From assembly GCF_001667735.1 (NCBI RefSeq), contig NZ_LZJN01000142.1, positions 62,001-126,000 on the forward strand: a stretch of 64,000 nucleotides of DNA, given 5' to 3'. This document shows, in pieces, positions 25,219-35,349 of this stretch. Both the position numbers and the translations under genes were made by a program. How positions within the stretch are numbered: position 1 is the stretch's first letter; each line of letters opens with the position of its first letter. Origin of the DNA: Mycobacterium sp. E183. GTDB taxonomy: Bacteria > Actinomycetota > Actinomycetes > Mycobacteriales > Mycobacteriaceae. Below the pieces are notes generated by a model. That model was given only the letters and a program-made list of their open reading frames with translations. It was not told the origin of the DNA and did no database searches.

Positions 25219-25530
25219 GTGAAGATTCGACAAGCCCAGCCCGTGGCCGCGGTTGGCGGTGTCTTCGCAGCGCTCGTCCTGGCGTTCGGTTGGTCGGACG
25301 CCGACACGGTCACCCGGGCCGCGAACCCCACGTCTTCGTCCAACGTGACGCCGGCGCCCCCGCCCGCCCCGGGCGGCGCCCTGCCGGTGCAACCCGCCGG
25401 CGGGGGTGGCTGCATCATCGGCCTCAACTGCGGTTGCACGCGCAACTGCCACAAGCCGCGGCCCCGTCCTCCGGGCCCCGTCAGCGACCCGCAACACGAC
25501 GCGCCCGCACCGGCCCCGGAGAACCCCTAG
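25219..25530 (+). CDS. Small secreted protein B, paralogue of protein A
   Basis: A 103-residue protein starting at GTG 25219 with GGAGAG just upstream, 18 bp after the stop of protein A. A signal-like segment (AVGGVFAALVLAFGW, about 11-25) is followed by a Pro/Ala linker and the cluster CIIGLNCGCTRNC (Cys65, 71, 73, 77), then KPRPRPPGPVSDPQH. The cysteine spacing and the tail PRPRPP...DPQH match protein A, so the two arose by tandem duplication. The tail is proline-rich to the end. Function is unknown; export is inferred from the N-terminus. Confidence 0.72.
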   Translation: MKIRQAQPVAAVGGVFAALVLAFGWSDADTVTRAANPTSSSNVTPAPPPAPGGALPVQPAGGGGCIIGLNCGCTRNCHKPRPRPPGPVSDPQHDAPAPAPENP

Positions 25531-25577
25531 CGGGCAGTACCCGGCGAGGCCGCCGGCCGCTTTCCTATCATCGGCTG

Positions 25578-27185
25578 ATGGAGATCGAGTCCTCGCCGGC
25601 GTTCAGTGCCGAGGACTCGGCCCGGTTTCATGCTTGCGGCTTCTGGTCGGACACGACGTTGTCGGACGCGGTACGCCGCAACGCCGAACGGTCGCCGGAC
25701 CGCCTTGCCTATGTCGACCATGCCGGGACAGCGCTGAGCTGGCGCCAATTCGACGATGCCGCAAGCGCTCTGGCCGAGAGACTGGCCGGCGCGGGGATCG
25801 AGCCCGGCGACCGCGCGGCGGTGTGGCACGGCGACTCCGCGGCCCTGCACGCGCTGTTCGTCGCGATCGAGCGGTGCGGGGCGGTCGTCGTCGGCGTCGG
25901 CGCGCGCGCCGGAGCCCGTGAAGTCACGGCGATACTGCGCAGCGCCCAGCCGAAAATCCTGATCAGCGACCAACTGCGTGGGGCGACCGCGGCGCACGTC
26001 GCCGGGGAGCTTGCGCTCCCCACCCTGACGCTGGACTCGCCCGCCGGCTCGCCGCGACTCGACGTTCGGGCGGCGCGGAAGGCGCTTGCCCCCGAATCCC
26101 GACTCGGGCCCGACGATGTATTCCTCATCAACTCGACATCCGGCACCACCGGGCTGCCCAAGTGCGTGGTGCACACACAGAATCGCTGGCACTACTTCCA
26201 CCAGAAGGCCGTCGCCAACGGGCTGCTGACGTCGGAGGACGCTTTCCTGCCGGTCATCCCGACACCGTTCGGATTCGGGTTATGGACCAGCCACACCACG
26301 CCGATCTATCTCGGCGCCACCGCCGTCATCCTGGACCGGTTCAGCACGCGGGCGACCTGCGAGGCGATAGCCCAACACCGGGCCACCGTATTGTGCTGTG
26401 TCAGTACGCAATTGACCATGCTGATGGCGGATCCCGCGACCCGCGACCACGACCTGAGCTCGCTGCGGGTCGTGTTCACCGGCGGTGAGGCGCTGCCCTA
26501 CCGGCCGGCGGCCGAGTTCGAGGAACTCACCGGCGCGACGATCCTGCAGTTCTACGGCTCCAACGAAACCGGGATGCTGAGCGCCACCACGGTCAACGAC
26601 ACACGCGAACGCCGGCTGCGCACGGGCGGGCGGATCGTGCCGGAAATGGCGGTCCGGCTCTTCGACGGGGACCGCGACGTGACCGCGACCGGCAAGGGCC
26701 AGCCGGCCTGCCGCGGCCCGGCGACCAGCCTCGGCTACCTCGGCGGAACCGATCACGACAAGCTGTTCACCCGAGACGGCTGGATGCGCATGGGGGACAT
26801 CTGCGAGATCGACGCGGACGGATACCTGACCGTCACCGGGCGAACTTCCGACTTCATCCTGCGCGGCGGAAAGAACATCAGCGCAACGCAGGTCGAGGAT
26901 GCCGCCACCACCCACCCTGCCATCGCGGTGGCGGCCGCGGTCGCGATGCCCGACCCGGTGTTCGGCGAAAAGGTATGCCTCTACGCCGAACTCGTCGGCT
27001 CGGCCACGATCGAACTGGCCGAGCTGGTCGAACACCTGCTGGCGCTGGGGGTGTCCAAGGAGTTGTTGCCCGAACGGCTCATCGTGGTCGACGAGCTTCC
27101 GCGCTCGTCGGGCGGCAAGGTTGCCAAAGGCCGGCTGCGCGAGGATATTCGAGCCAGAACGGAGGCCGAACATGAATGCTCCTGA
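25578..27185 (+). CDS. Acyl-CoA synthetase (class I adenylate-forming)
   Basis: A 535-residue ligase. The ATP motif is STSGTTGLPK (186-195), then FYGSNETGMLSAT (A5-like), GWMRMGDICEIDADGY (A7), GRTSDFILRGGKNISATQVE (A8), and the catalytic Lys in SSGGKVAKG near the end. The start at ATG 25578 is 47 bp after the secreted pair. Its last 14 bases overlap the class II aldolase gene, so the two are coupled. Relatives activate aryl or medium-chain acids; the substrate here is not evident. Confidence 0.88.
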   Translation: MEIESSPAFSAEDSARFHACGFWSDTTLSDAVRRNAERSPDRLAYVDHAGTALSWRQFDDAASALAERLAGAGIEPGDRAAVWHGDSAALHALFVAIERCGAVVVGVGARAGAREVTAILRSAQPKILISDQLRGATAAHVAGELALPTLTLDSPAGSPRLDVRAARKALAPESRLGPDDVFLINSTSGTTGLPKCVVHTQNRWHYFHQKAVANGLLTSEDAFLPVIPTPFGFGLWTSHTTPIYLGATAVILDRFSTRATCEAIAQHRATVLCCVSTQLTMLMADPATRDHDLSSLRVVFTGGEALPYRPAAEFEELTGATILQFYGSNETGMLSATTVNDTRERRLRTGGRIVPEMAVRLFDGDRDVTATGKGQPACRGPATSLGYLGGTDHDKLFTRDGWMRMGDICEIDADGYLTVTGRTSDFILRGGKNISATQVEDAATTHPAIAVAAAVAMPDPVFGEKVCLYAELVGSATIELAELVEHLLALGVSKELLPERLIVVDELPRSSGGKVAKGRLREDIRARTEAEHECS

Positions 27186-27945
27186 CGCGCGCCGGGGCGG
27201 CCTGGAGGTATGGGCGCCGTCGGTGGTCCCCCCGATCGGGGTCGACTTGTCCGACGAGCAGGCGCTCGCGGTCGCCTTCCGCCACCTGGCCGGCATCGGG
27301 TTCGCCGAGAACATGGCCGGACACATTACCTGGCAACCCGACGGCCGGACGGAGATGCTGGTCAATCCGTGGGGGCTGTGGTGGCAGGAGATCACGGCGT
27401 CCGACATCTGCGTGGTCGACGCCGACGCCCGGGTGCTGCGCGGCCGGTGGGACGTCACCCCGGCGATTTACATCCACACCGAGCTGCACCGCGTCCGCGA
27501 CGACGCCCGGGTGGTCATCCATAACCACCCTTACTACGTCTGCGTGCTCGCCGCGTTGGGCCGGTTGCCCGAATTGGTGCACCAGACCGGTTCGCTCTTC
27601 CTCGATGACCTCTGCCTCGTCGAAACCTATGACGGCGAGGTCGACAGCCCCGCCCGCGCGGCCGAGCTCGCCGCACGGATCGGGGCCGCAAACCTGACCA
27701 TCCTGGCCAACCACGGCGTCATCGCGACCGGGCGCAACCTGCCCGAAGCCGTCTACCGCGCGGCGTCCATCGAACGGGTCTGCAAGCTGGCCTACGACGT
27801 GCTGCTCACGGGCAAGGAGCCGGTGGCCATGAAGTGGTCCGACATGGCAGGCATGCAGCGGTCTCTCGTCGAGCGCGCCGCCGACGTGTACTGGGCGGGC
27901 GCGGCGCGGATGACCATCAAGGCCGACCCCGACGTGCTCACGTGA
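27172..27945 (+). CDS. Class II aldolase/adducin-family protein
   Basis: A 257-residue protein of the zinc-dependent class II aldolase fold. GHITWQ (about 46-51) is the N-terminal pocket, HNHPYY (about 120-125) supplies two metal His residues and LANHGVIATGRN (about 180-191) the third. Family members are fuculose- or ribulose-phosphate aldolases and decarboxylases. The gene overlaps the CoA ligase by 14 bases and precedes an amidohydrolase by 116 bp, so it probably serves the catabolism of a non-sugar compound. Confidence 0.82.
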   Translation: MNAPDARRGGLEVWAPSVVPPIGVDLSDEQALAVAFRHLAGIGFAENMAGHITWQPDGRTEMLVNPWGLWWQEITASDICVVDADARVLRGRWDVTPAIYIHTELHRVRDDARVVIHNHPYYVCVLAALGRLPELVHQTGSLFLDDLCLVETYDGEVDSPARAAELAARIGAANLTILANHGVIATGRNLPEAVYRAASIERVCKLAYDVLLTGKEPVAMKWSDMAGMQRSLVERAADVYWAGAARMTIKADPDVLT

Positions 27946-28061
27946 ACCCCGTCGTCGCGCGTGCGTCCACGGCGGCGACACGTCGACAGGCGTCGCCCGC
28001 GTCGCACACCGAAGGCCGGCGACACACGCTCGATTACGCCTCCACGCAAGGAGATTGACCA

Positions 28062-29330
28062 GTGAAATCGATCGACGAGCTGGCCGGCAACCTCAACTTC
28101 ACGACGGCGAAGACCGGCGAGCAACGCTCGGTCACCTTCTTGCCCGATCCGCCCCGCGCGCCGCGGCGCTACACCGTGATCTCCGTCGACGATCACATCG
28201 TCGAGCCGCCGGATACCTTCGCCGGGCGGCTGCCGCGCAAATTCGCCGACCGGGCGCCCAAAGTCGTCGAGACCGACAGCGGCGGACAGACCTGGGTCTA
28301 CGACGGTCGGGAGCTGCCCAACGTCGGATTCAACGCCGTCGTCGGCCGTCCGGTGGCCGAGTATGGCTTCGAGCCGGTGCGGTTCGACGAAATGCGCAGG
28401 GGCGCCTGGGATATCCACGAGCGTGTCAAGGACATGGACCTCAACGGCATCTACGCCTCGCTCAACTTCCCGTCTTTCCTGCCCGGATTCGCCGGCCAGC
28501 GCCTGCAGCAGGTGACCAGTGACCGCGACCTGGCGCTGGCCTCGGTGCGCGCGTGGAACGACTGGCACCTCGAGGTGTGGGCGGGCTCGTATCCCGAGCG
28601 CATCATTCCCTGCCAATTGCCGTGGCTGCTCGACCCCGAACTCGGCGCGCGGATGATCTACGAGAACGCCGAGCGTGGGTTCCACGCCGTCACGTTCAGC
28701 GAAAACCCGGCGATGCTGGGGCTGCCCAGCATCCATTCCAAACACTGGGACCCGATCATGGCGGCGTGCGCCGAAACGGGCACCGTGGTGAACCTGCACA
28801 TCGGCTCGTCGGGCTCCTCACCCTCCACGACCGACGACGCGCCTCCGGACGTGCAGGGCGTGTTGTTCTTCGCCTATGCCATCTCCGCGGCGGTCGACTG
28901 GCTGTATTCCGGGCTGCCCAGCAGATTCCCCAACCTGAAGATCTGTTTGTCGGAAGGCGGCATCGGGTGGGTGGCGGGCCTGCTGGATCGCCTCGACCAC
29001 ATGCTCAGCTATCACGCGATGTACGGCACCTGGGCGGCGCTGGGCGAAAGCCTCACGCCCGCAGAGGTGTTCACTCGCAACTTCTGGTTCTGCGCCGTGG
29101 AGGACAAGTCCTCGTTCGTCCAGCGCGACCGGATCGGCGTGGACAACATCATGCTGGAGGCCGACTACCCGCATTGCGACTCCACCTGGCCCCACACCCA
29201 AGAGACGATCCACGAGCAAATCGGCGACCTGCCCACGGACGTGATCCGGAAGTTCAGCTGGGAGAACGCCTCTCGCCTTTATCGCCACCCGGTGCCGGAA
29301 GACGTGCAGCGGAATCCCGACGCGTTCTAG
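28062..29330 (+). CDS. Amidohydrolase family 2 protein (ACMSD-like TIM barrel)
   Basis: A 422-residue metal-dependent hydrolase or decarboxylase starting at GTG 28062 behind AAGGAGATT. Metal-ligand candidates are SVDDHIVEP (about 44-52; HxH is degenerate to DDH), NLHIGSSG (about 246-253) and LEADYPHCDSTWP (about 364-376). This family includes aminocarboxymuconate-semialdehyde and gamma-resorcylate decarboxylases. It sits with a CoA ligase and a class II aldolase, which fits removal of a carboxyl group during ring catabolism (inference). A remnant of a related gene lies at 58703. Confidence 0.84.
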   Translation: MKSIDELAGNLNFTTAKTGEQRSVTFLPDPPRAPRRYTVISVDDHIVEPPDTFAGRLPRKFADRAPKVVETDSGGQTWVYDGRELPNVGFNAVVGRPVAEYGFEPVRFDEMRRGAWDIHERVKDMDLNGIYASLNFPSFLPGFAGQRLQQVTSDRDLALASVRAWNDWHLEVWAGSYPERIIPCQLPWLLDPELGARMIYENAERGFHAVTFSENPAMLGLPSIHSKHWDPIMAACAETGTVVNLHIGSSGSSPSTTDDAPPDVQGVLFFAYAISAAVDWLYSGLPSRFPNLKICLSEGGIGWVAGLLDRLDHMLSYHAMYGTWAALGESLTPAEVFTRNFWFCAVEDKSSFVQRDRIGVDNIMLEADYPHCDSTWPHTQETIHEQIGDLPTDVIRKFSWENASRLYRHPVPEDVQRNPDAF

Positions 29331-29382
29331 CGGGCGCCGCTCTCGCCGTAACGGCCCTTCCATAATCGGCTTCTGCTCCGTA

Positions 29383-29412
29383 CGCTACGTTCAGTATGTA
29401 CTAAACGTAGCG
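29383..29412. promoter_or_regulatory. 30-bp near-perfect inverted repeat, operator of the GbsR/MarR gene
   Basis: Arms CGCTACGTTCAGTAT and GTACTAAACGTAGCG pair at 13 of 15 positions with no spacer. It ends 8 bases before ATG 29421, with the ribosome site GGGAGGG directly after it. Its position and symmetry are those of an autorepressor site of a dimeric winged-helix regulator; the downstream gene encodes one. Confidence 0.7.
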
Positions 29413-29420
29413 GGAGGGTC

Positions 29421-29891
29421 ATGTCGCCGGAAGAGGCCGAGTTCGTCGACCGCCTCGGGCTGTTCTTCGAACTGCTCGGCGCCACCCGGACCATGGGCCG
29501 GCTGTATGGATGGCTGCTGATCTGTCATCCGCCGCAACAGTCACTGACTCAGCTGGCCGACGCGTTATCGGTGAGCAAGGCCTCCATCAGCACCGTCGCC
29601 CGCCAGCTCCTGGAGGGTGGCATGGTGGAGCGGTTGCCCAGCCCGGACCGCCAACACCTGTATCGGGTCACGCCGGGCGGGTTCACCAGCGTTCTTAAAA
29701 CCCAGCTCTCGCTCATGCGGCTGGGCATCGAGCCCGCCGAGTTCGCCCTTTCCGTGCTGCACGAGGACCGCGCCGAACAGCGGCAGCGTGTCGAGGATTT
29801 CCGCGACTTCTGCGAGTTCTGCACCAACGCCTACCGCGATCAGCTCATGCAGATGTGGACCGAATATCGGGCGGCAAGGAGAAAGCCATGA
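29421..29891 (+). CDS. GbsR/MarR-family transcriptional regulator
   Basis: A 156-residue winged-helix protein. FVDRLGLFFELLGATRTMGR (about 8-27) is the dimer helix typical of the GbsR subgroup, SLTQLADALSVSKASISTVA (about 47-66) is the helix-turn-helix, and MVERLPSPDRQHLYRVTPGG (about 73-92) is the wing. The gene lies under a 30-bp inverted repeat, so it likely represses itself and the methyltransferase whose ATG overlaps its stop. An inducer cannot be deduced. Confidence 0.88.
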   Translation: MSPEEAEFVDRLGLFFELLGATRTMGRLYGWLLICHPPQQSLTQLADALSVSKASISTVARQLLEGGMVERLPSPDRQHLYRVTPGGFTSVLKTQLSLMRLGIEPAEFALSVLHEDRAEQRQRVEDFRDFCEFCTNAYRDQLMQMWTEYRAARRKP

Positions 29892-30712
29892 CCCCGACCG
29901 ACAAGGTCGACTTCACATCCGTACCGTGGGGTTCGGTGGAATGGACGAACCTCGTCACGCTCTATCTGCGGGCTCACGAAAGCCGTTCGAACCGGCCCAT
30001 TTTGGGCGACAAAGCGGCGGCGGCAGCGGTGGAGCGGATCGACTACGACTTCAAGCGAATCCATCGGAGCTCGCTGCCGGCGTCGAACCAGTACCTGGTC
30101 GCCCTGCGCGCCAAGCGGCTCGACGACTGGTGCGCGGAATTCCTGCGGCGCCACCCGGACGCGGTGGTGCTGCACCTGGGTTGCGGGCTCGACGGCCGCG
30201 CTTTCCGGCTCACCGTGCCGCCGTCGGCCTCGTGGTTCGACGTCGACCAGCCCGGTGTCATCGAGCTGCGGCGACGGCTCTATCAGGACACCGAGCGGTA
30301 CCGGATGATCGGCTCGTCGGTGACCGATCCGGGGTGGCTGGACCAGGTTCCGATCGATCGCCCCACGCTGGTCATCGCCGAGGGCCTGCTGATGTACCTG
30401 ACCGAACAGCAGGTCCGCGACTTATTGCAGCGTCTGACCGGCCGATTCCAAAGCGGCGAAATGCATTTCGACACGCTCTCGGCGCTGGCGCCGTTGCTGT
30501 CGAAGCTGTTCACCCGCGGGATCATCAAGTGGGGCATCCGCGATGCGCGGGAGCTGGAGAACTGGAATCCTCGGCTGCGCCTGCTCGAACAGGTCCCGGC
30601 GCTGGCAGGTTACCAACAGATCGAATCGGCGCCGGTTCGGTTCGTGTACAAACTCACCTGTGCGACTCCCGGCGGCCGGTATGACGTGCTGAACCGCTTC
30701 GAATACTCATAG
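29888..30712 (+). CDS. SAM-dependent methyltransferase of the leucine-carboxyl/Tcm methyltransferase family
   Basis: A 274-residue class I methyltransferase. The SAM-binding motif LHLGCGLDGRAFRL (about 87-100) and the acidic strand end FDVDQPGVIELRRRLY (about 109-124) are those of the LCMT/PKS O-methyltransferase family, and IAEGLLMYL (about 155-163) is the usual motif IV. ATG 29888 overlaps the regulator stop, so both genes are controlled by the upstream operator. It probably methylates a carboxylate or hydroxyl of a small molecule. It ends overlapping the convergent nitronate monooxygenase gene by 6 bases. Confidence 0.85.
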   Translation: MTPTDKVDFTSVPWGSVEWTNLVTLYLRAHESRSNRPILGDKAAAAAVERIDYDFKRIHRSSLPASNQYLVALRAKRLDDWCAEFLRRHPDAVVLHLGCGLDGRAFRLTVPPSASWFDVDQPGVIELRRRLYQDTERYRMIGSSVTDPGWLDQVPIDRPTLVIAEGLLMYLTEQQVRDLLQRLTGRFQSGEMHFDTLSALAPLLSKLFTRGIIKWGIRDARELENWNPRLRLLEQVPALAGYQQIESAPVRFVYKLTCATPGGRYDVLNRFEYS

Positions 30713-31726
30713 GTCGGAAGCCAGCCGCCGAAGAATCTCGGCGGTGGGTTCGGCGGTGGCATTCCGGTACCCGGTGCCCGCCCACAGGTGCACGTAGCCG
30801 GGCTTGCCCGCCGCGGCCGCGGCCTTGCGGAGCGGGCTGGTCAGGTAGTGGATGGCCGGGTAGCCCAGCGGCGCCTGCGCCTCGTGGGCATCGATGAACG
30901 CGTTGCGCAGCCCGCGGGCGGGGCGGCCGGTGAAGGCGCGCGTGAGCACCGTCTCGGCGTACGCGGGATCGGTCAGGGCCGCCTGATGCGTGGCCGATGC
31001 GCCGCTTTCGTCCGCGCGCAGCAGAACCGTCCCGACGGCGGCCGCCGCGGCGCCCGCACGGATCACCTCGGCCACCGCGGCGGGGCTGGCGAGCCCGCCG
31101 GCGGCCATTACCGGCAGCGGCACGGCCGCGACGATGCGCTCGACCAGTTCGGCGATCGGCACCGGCCGCAGCGGCTCCCGCGGCGAGAGTGTGCCCGAGT
31201 GACCGCCCGCGGCCGCCCCCTGCACGGCGAGCATGTCGACCCCGGCGTCGCGTGCCTGCACCGCCTCGTCGGGTGTGGTCACCGTCTGCACCACGACGCT
31301 GCCCGCCTTGCGCAGCGCCGCGATCACCGCCCGCGGCGGGATGCCGAAGGTGAACGACACCATGGGAACCGGGTCGTCGAGCAGCAGCGCGACCTTTTCG
31401 TCGAACTTGTCGCTGTCCTCGATCGGCTCCGGGGGCAGCGTCAACCCGAAGTGATCCGCGTCGCGCTGGACGATCGCGGCGTAGGCGCGGTAGCGCGCGG
31501 GGTCAACCGGCAGCGGATTGGGTGCAAACAGGTTGATACCGAACGAGATTCCCTCGGCGCGAACCTGCTTGACCTCGGCCTCCACGGCTTCCACGGTCTT
31601 GTACCCGGCCGCGAGCATGCCCAGGCCGCCCGCGCGGGTCGCGGCCGAGACCATTGCGGGGGTGGTCGGGCCGCCAGCCATCGGGGCGGCGACCAGCGGG
31701 ATGGACATTTCGAAACCTGCCAGCAT
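30707..31726 (-). CDS. Nitronate monooxygenase-family FMN protein (2-nitropropane dioxygenase-like)
   Basis: A 339-residue TIM-barrel flavoprotein. The N-terminal PLVAAPMAGGPTTPAMVSAA (about 11-30), the central MLAVQGAAAGGHSGT with its His, and VMAAGGLASPAAVAEVIRAG for the FMN phosphate are diagnostic. Such enzymes oxidise alkyl nitronates; others of the fold reduce enoyl compounds. Start 31726 was chosen over an in-frame extension of 84 residues because AAAGGG lies just before it. The upstream 117 bases separate it from the divergent sulfatase. Confidence 0.86.
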   Translation of the reverse strand: MLAGFEMSIPLVAAPMAGGPTTPAMVSAATRAGGLGMLAAGYKTVEAVEAEVKQVRAEGISFGINLFAPNPLPVDPARYRAYAAIVQRDADHFGLTLPPEPIEDSDKFDEKVALLLDDPVPMVSFTFGIPPRAVIAALRKAGSVVVQTVTTPDEAVQARDAGVDMLAVQGAAAGGHSGTLSPREPLRPVPIAELVERIVAAVPLPVMAAGGLASPAAVAEVIRAGAAAAAVGTVLLRADESGASATHQAALTDPAYAETVLTRAFTGRPARGLRNAFIDAHEAQAPLGYPAIHYLTSPLRKAAAAAGKPGYVHLWAGTGYRNATAEPTAEILRRLASDL

Positions 31727-31747
31727 GTCGGAGCCCTTTCGGTGTAA

Positions 31748-33445
<1,698 letters not shown>

Positions 33446-33453
33446 GGGCGCTG

Positions 33454-34677
33454 ATGGCTGAGACGACGACCTGCGCAATCATCGGTGGCGGCCCGGCCGG
33501 CATGGTCCTGGGACTGCTACTGGCGCGGGCGGGCGTGCAGGTCACCCTGATGGAGAAGCACGGCGACTTCCTGCGCGACTTTCGCGGCGACACGGTCCAC
33601 CCGACCACTATGCGGCTGCTCGACGAGCTGGGTTTGTGGGAACCCTTCGCGGCCTTGCCTTTCACCGAGGTCCGCACCGCGAAACTCGAATCCAACGGGC
33701 GCTCGGTGACCTACGTCGACTTCGAGCGGCTGCGCCAGCCCCATCCCTTCGTCGCGATGGTGCCACAGTGGGACCTGCTCAACCTGCTGGCCGACGCGGC
33801 TCAGGCGGAGCCCGGCTTCTCGCTGCGGATGAACACCGAAGTCACCGGGCTGCTATGGGACGCCGGCCGGGTCGCCGGAGTGCGCTACCGCGGCCCCGAC
33901 GGCCCGGGCGAACTGCGGGCCGAGCTGACGGTGGCGTGTGACGGCCGCTGGTCGATCGCCCGGGAGCAGGCCGGACTGAAGGCGCGCGAGTTCCCGGTGA
34001 AGTTCGACGTCTGGTGGTTCCGCTTGCCTCATAAGGAAGACGTGGAGTACTCCTTCCTCCCTCGACTGGGTCCGGGCAAGGGCCTTGCCGTGATTCCGCG
34101 GGAGCGCTACTTCCAGATCGCCTACCTCGGGCCCAAGGGCACCGACGCCCAATTGCGGGCGCGCGGCATAGACGCGTTTCGTCGCGACGTCGAAGAGCTG
34201 CTGCCCGACATGCCCGAGTCGGTGGCGGCGCTGCAATCGATGGACGACGTGAAACATCTCGACGTGCACGTGAACCGGCTGCGTCGCTGGCACACCAAGG
34301 GGCTGCTGTGCATCGGCGATGCGGCGCACGCGATGTCGCCGTTGGGCGGCGTCGGCATCAACCTGGCGATCCAGGACGCCGTCGCAGCCGCGACCATTCT
34401 CGCGGAACCGCTTCGACGGCACCGCGTCGGCGACCGCGAACTCGCCGCGGTGCACCGCCGGCGCGTCTTCCCCACGGTGGTGACGCAACTCGTGCAGCAG
34501 GTGCTGCACCGAGCGTTGCTCGGGCCGTTGCTGCGCGGGGCCGACCCGACCCCGCCGGCGGCATTCCTCGGCCTTATGCAACGGCTGCCGTGGCTGTCGA
34601 TCGTGCCGGCCTACTTCGTCGGTGTGGGTGTCTTGCCCGAGCACGCCCCGGCGTTCGCCCGTCGCGGGAACGGCTGA
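33454..34677 (+). CDS. FAD-dependent monooxygenase (PHBH fold)
   Basis: A 407-residue flavoprotein. GGGPAGMVLGLLLARAG (about 10-26) binds FAD, the DG motif is TVACDGRWSIAREQAG (about 164-179), and GDAAHAMSPLGGVGINLAIQ (about 288-307) is the ribityl-binding GD motif of aromatic hydroxylases. The segment FRGDTVHPTTMRLLDELG near 46-63 resembles the pentachlorophenol-monooxygenase and UbiH-like group. It follows the sulfatase by 8 bp, suggesting that a sulfated aromatic compound is first desulfated and then hydroxylated; this is inference. Confidence 0.86.
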   Translation: MAETTTCAIIGGGPAGMVLGLLLARAGVQVTLMEKHGDFLRDFRGDTVHPTTMRLLDELGLWEPFAALPFTEVRTAKLESNGRSVTYVDFERLRQPHPFVAMVPQWDLLNLLADAAQAEPGFSLRMNTEVTGLLWDAGRVAGVRYRGPDGPGELRAELTVACDGRWSIAREQAGLKAREFPVKFDVWWFRLPHKEDVEYSFLPRLGPGKGLAVIPRERYFQIAYLGPKGTDAQLRARGIDAFRRDVEELLPDMPESVAALQSMDDVKHLDVHVNRLRRWHTKGLLCIGDAAHAMSPLGGVGINLAIQDAVAAATILAEPLRRHRVGDRELAAVHRRRVFPTVVTQLVQQVLHRALLGPLLRGADPTPPAAFLGLMQRLPWLSIVPAYFVGVGVLPEHAPAFARRGNG

Positions 34678-34713
34678 GTCGACGCAGGTCCGGGCCCGTG
34701 TGGACGCGGGGGC

Positions 34714-34739
34714 GTTTGCTACGTCGCGGGCGCGGGTAA
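34714..34739 (+). promoter_or_regulatory. SigF/SigB-type promoter of the small secreted protein gene
   Basis: GTTT at 34714-34717 and GGGTAA at 34734-34739 are separated by 16 bases, matching the SigF/SigB consensus GTTT-N15-17-GGGTAA. The following gene starts about 95 bases downstream with a strong ribosome site. Control by a general-stress or stationary-phase sigma factor is likely; a SigF-family gene is at the end of this window. Confidence 0.55.
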
Positions 34740-34838
34740 ACTGGTAGGGACAATTTGGGGGTCGTGAGATCGGTCCATCCCCGCACACCGCGGACGTTTC
34801 CTACGGGAACACCACGGGACCGAGAGGAGGCCAGAGAA

Positions 34839-35087
34839 GTGAACGTCAAGAAATTCGCAGGTAAGGCCGCGGTCGTCGGCGCGTTGAGCGCGGCGGCGCT
34901 GGGACTTGGTACGGGTATGGCGCAGGCGCACCCGGGACCGTGGCCCCCGCCCGTTCCGCCGGGTCCGCACGTCGTGGACAACGGTCATTGGAACCCGCTG
35001 CCGCCGGGGCAGGTCAAGCAGATTTGCCCGTGGCAGTCGCCACCCGGGCAGTGGATTGGCGGGCCGCACGGGGTTCCCTGCACGTAA
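34839..35087 (+). CDS. Small secreted proline-rich protein
   Basis: An 82-residue protein from GTG 34839 behind GAGAGGAGG. The signal peptide is clear: NVKKFAGKAAVVGALSAAAL to about residue 30 with the cleavage motif AQA before HPGPWPPP. The mature part of about 52 residues is rich in Pro, Gly and Trp, with two Cys (ICPW and VPCT) that may form a disulfide. It stands alone between a SigF-like promoter and a strong terminator, so it is probably a single-gene transcript. I do not recognise a functional family; such small exported proteins are common in mycobacteria. Confidence 0.82.
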   Translation: MNVKKFAGKAAVVGALSAAALGLGTGMAQAHPGPWPPPVPPGPHVVDNGHWNPLPPGQVKQICPWQSPPGQWIGGPHGVPCT

Positions 35088-35104
35088 TTCGACCCGGCCA
35101 CCGC

Positions 35105-35142
35105 AGCAGCTCTCGAACCACTGGTTCGAGAGCTGCTTTTTT
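35105..35142 (+). terminator. Intrinsic terminator with 15-bp perfect stem
   Basis: Arms AGCAGCTCTCGAACC (35105-35119) and GGTTCGAGAGCTGCT (35123-35137) pair perfectly around a 3-base loop and are followed by a run of six T (35137-35142). It lies 18 bases after the stop of the small secreted protein gene. This is a textbook factor-independent terminator, unusual in a mycobacterial genome. The rest of the gap to 35345 holds no gene that I can support. Confidence 0.9.
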
Positions 35143-35331
35143 CGCTGAATTCCTCAGCTTCGAGTGCGTCCTAAAGCCTGCGTAGAACCAGGCGTCGTTC
35201 TTGGGTGTCCAGTATGGACTCAAGCCCATCTGGTGCGCTGGGCACGGAATTCTTGCGTTGGTTAGTCAGGCGACTTGCGGGTTGCTGCGGATCCAGTCCG
35301 CGAGGCTGAGTTGATATACCCGGGAGAGGTG

Positions 35332-35349
35332 CCATACTTTTTGGTATGG
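35332..35349. promoter_or_regulatory. Inverted repeat overlapping the P450 start codon
   Basis: CCATAC (35332-35337) and GTATGG (35344-35349) are perfect complements around TTTTTG. The right arm contains the proposed ATG at 35346. It could be an operator or an RNA hairpin that hides the start. GGAGAGG at about 35323 is further from the ATG than usual. Confidence 0.35.
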
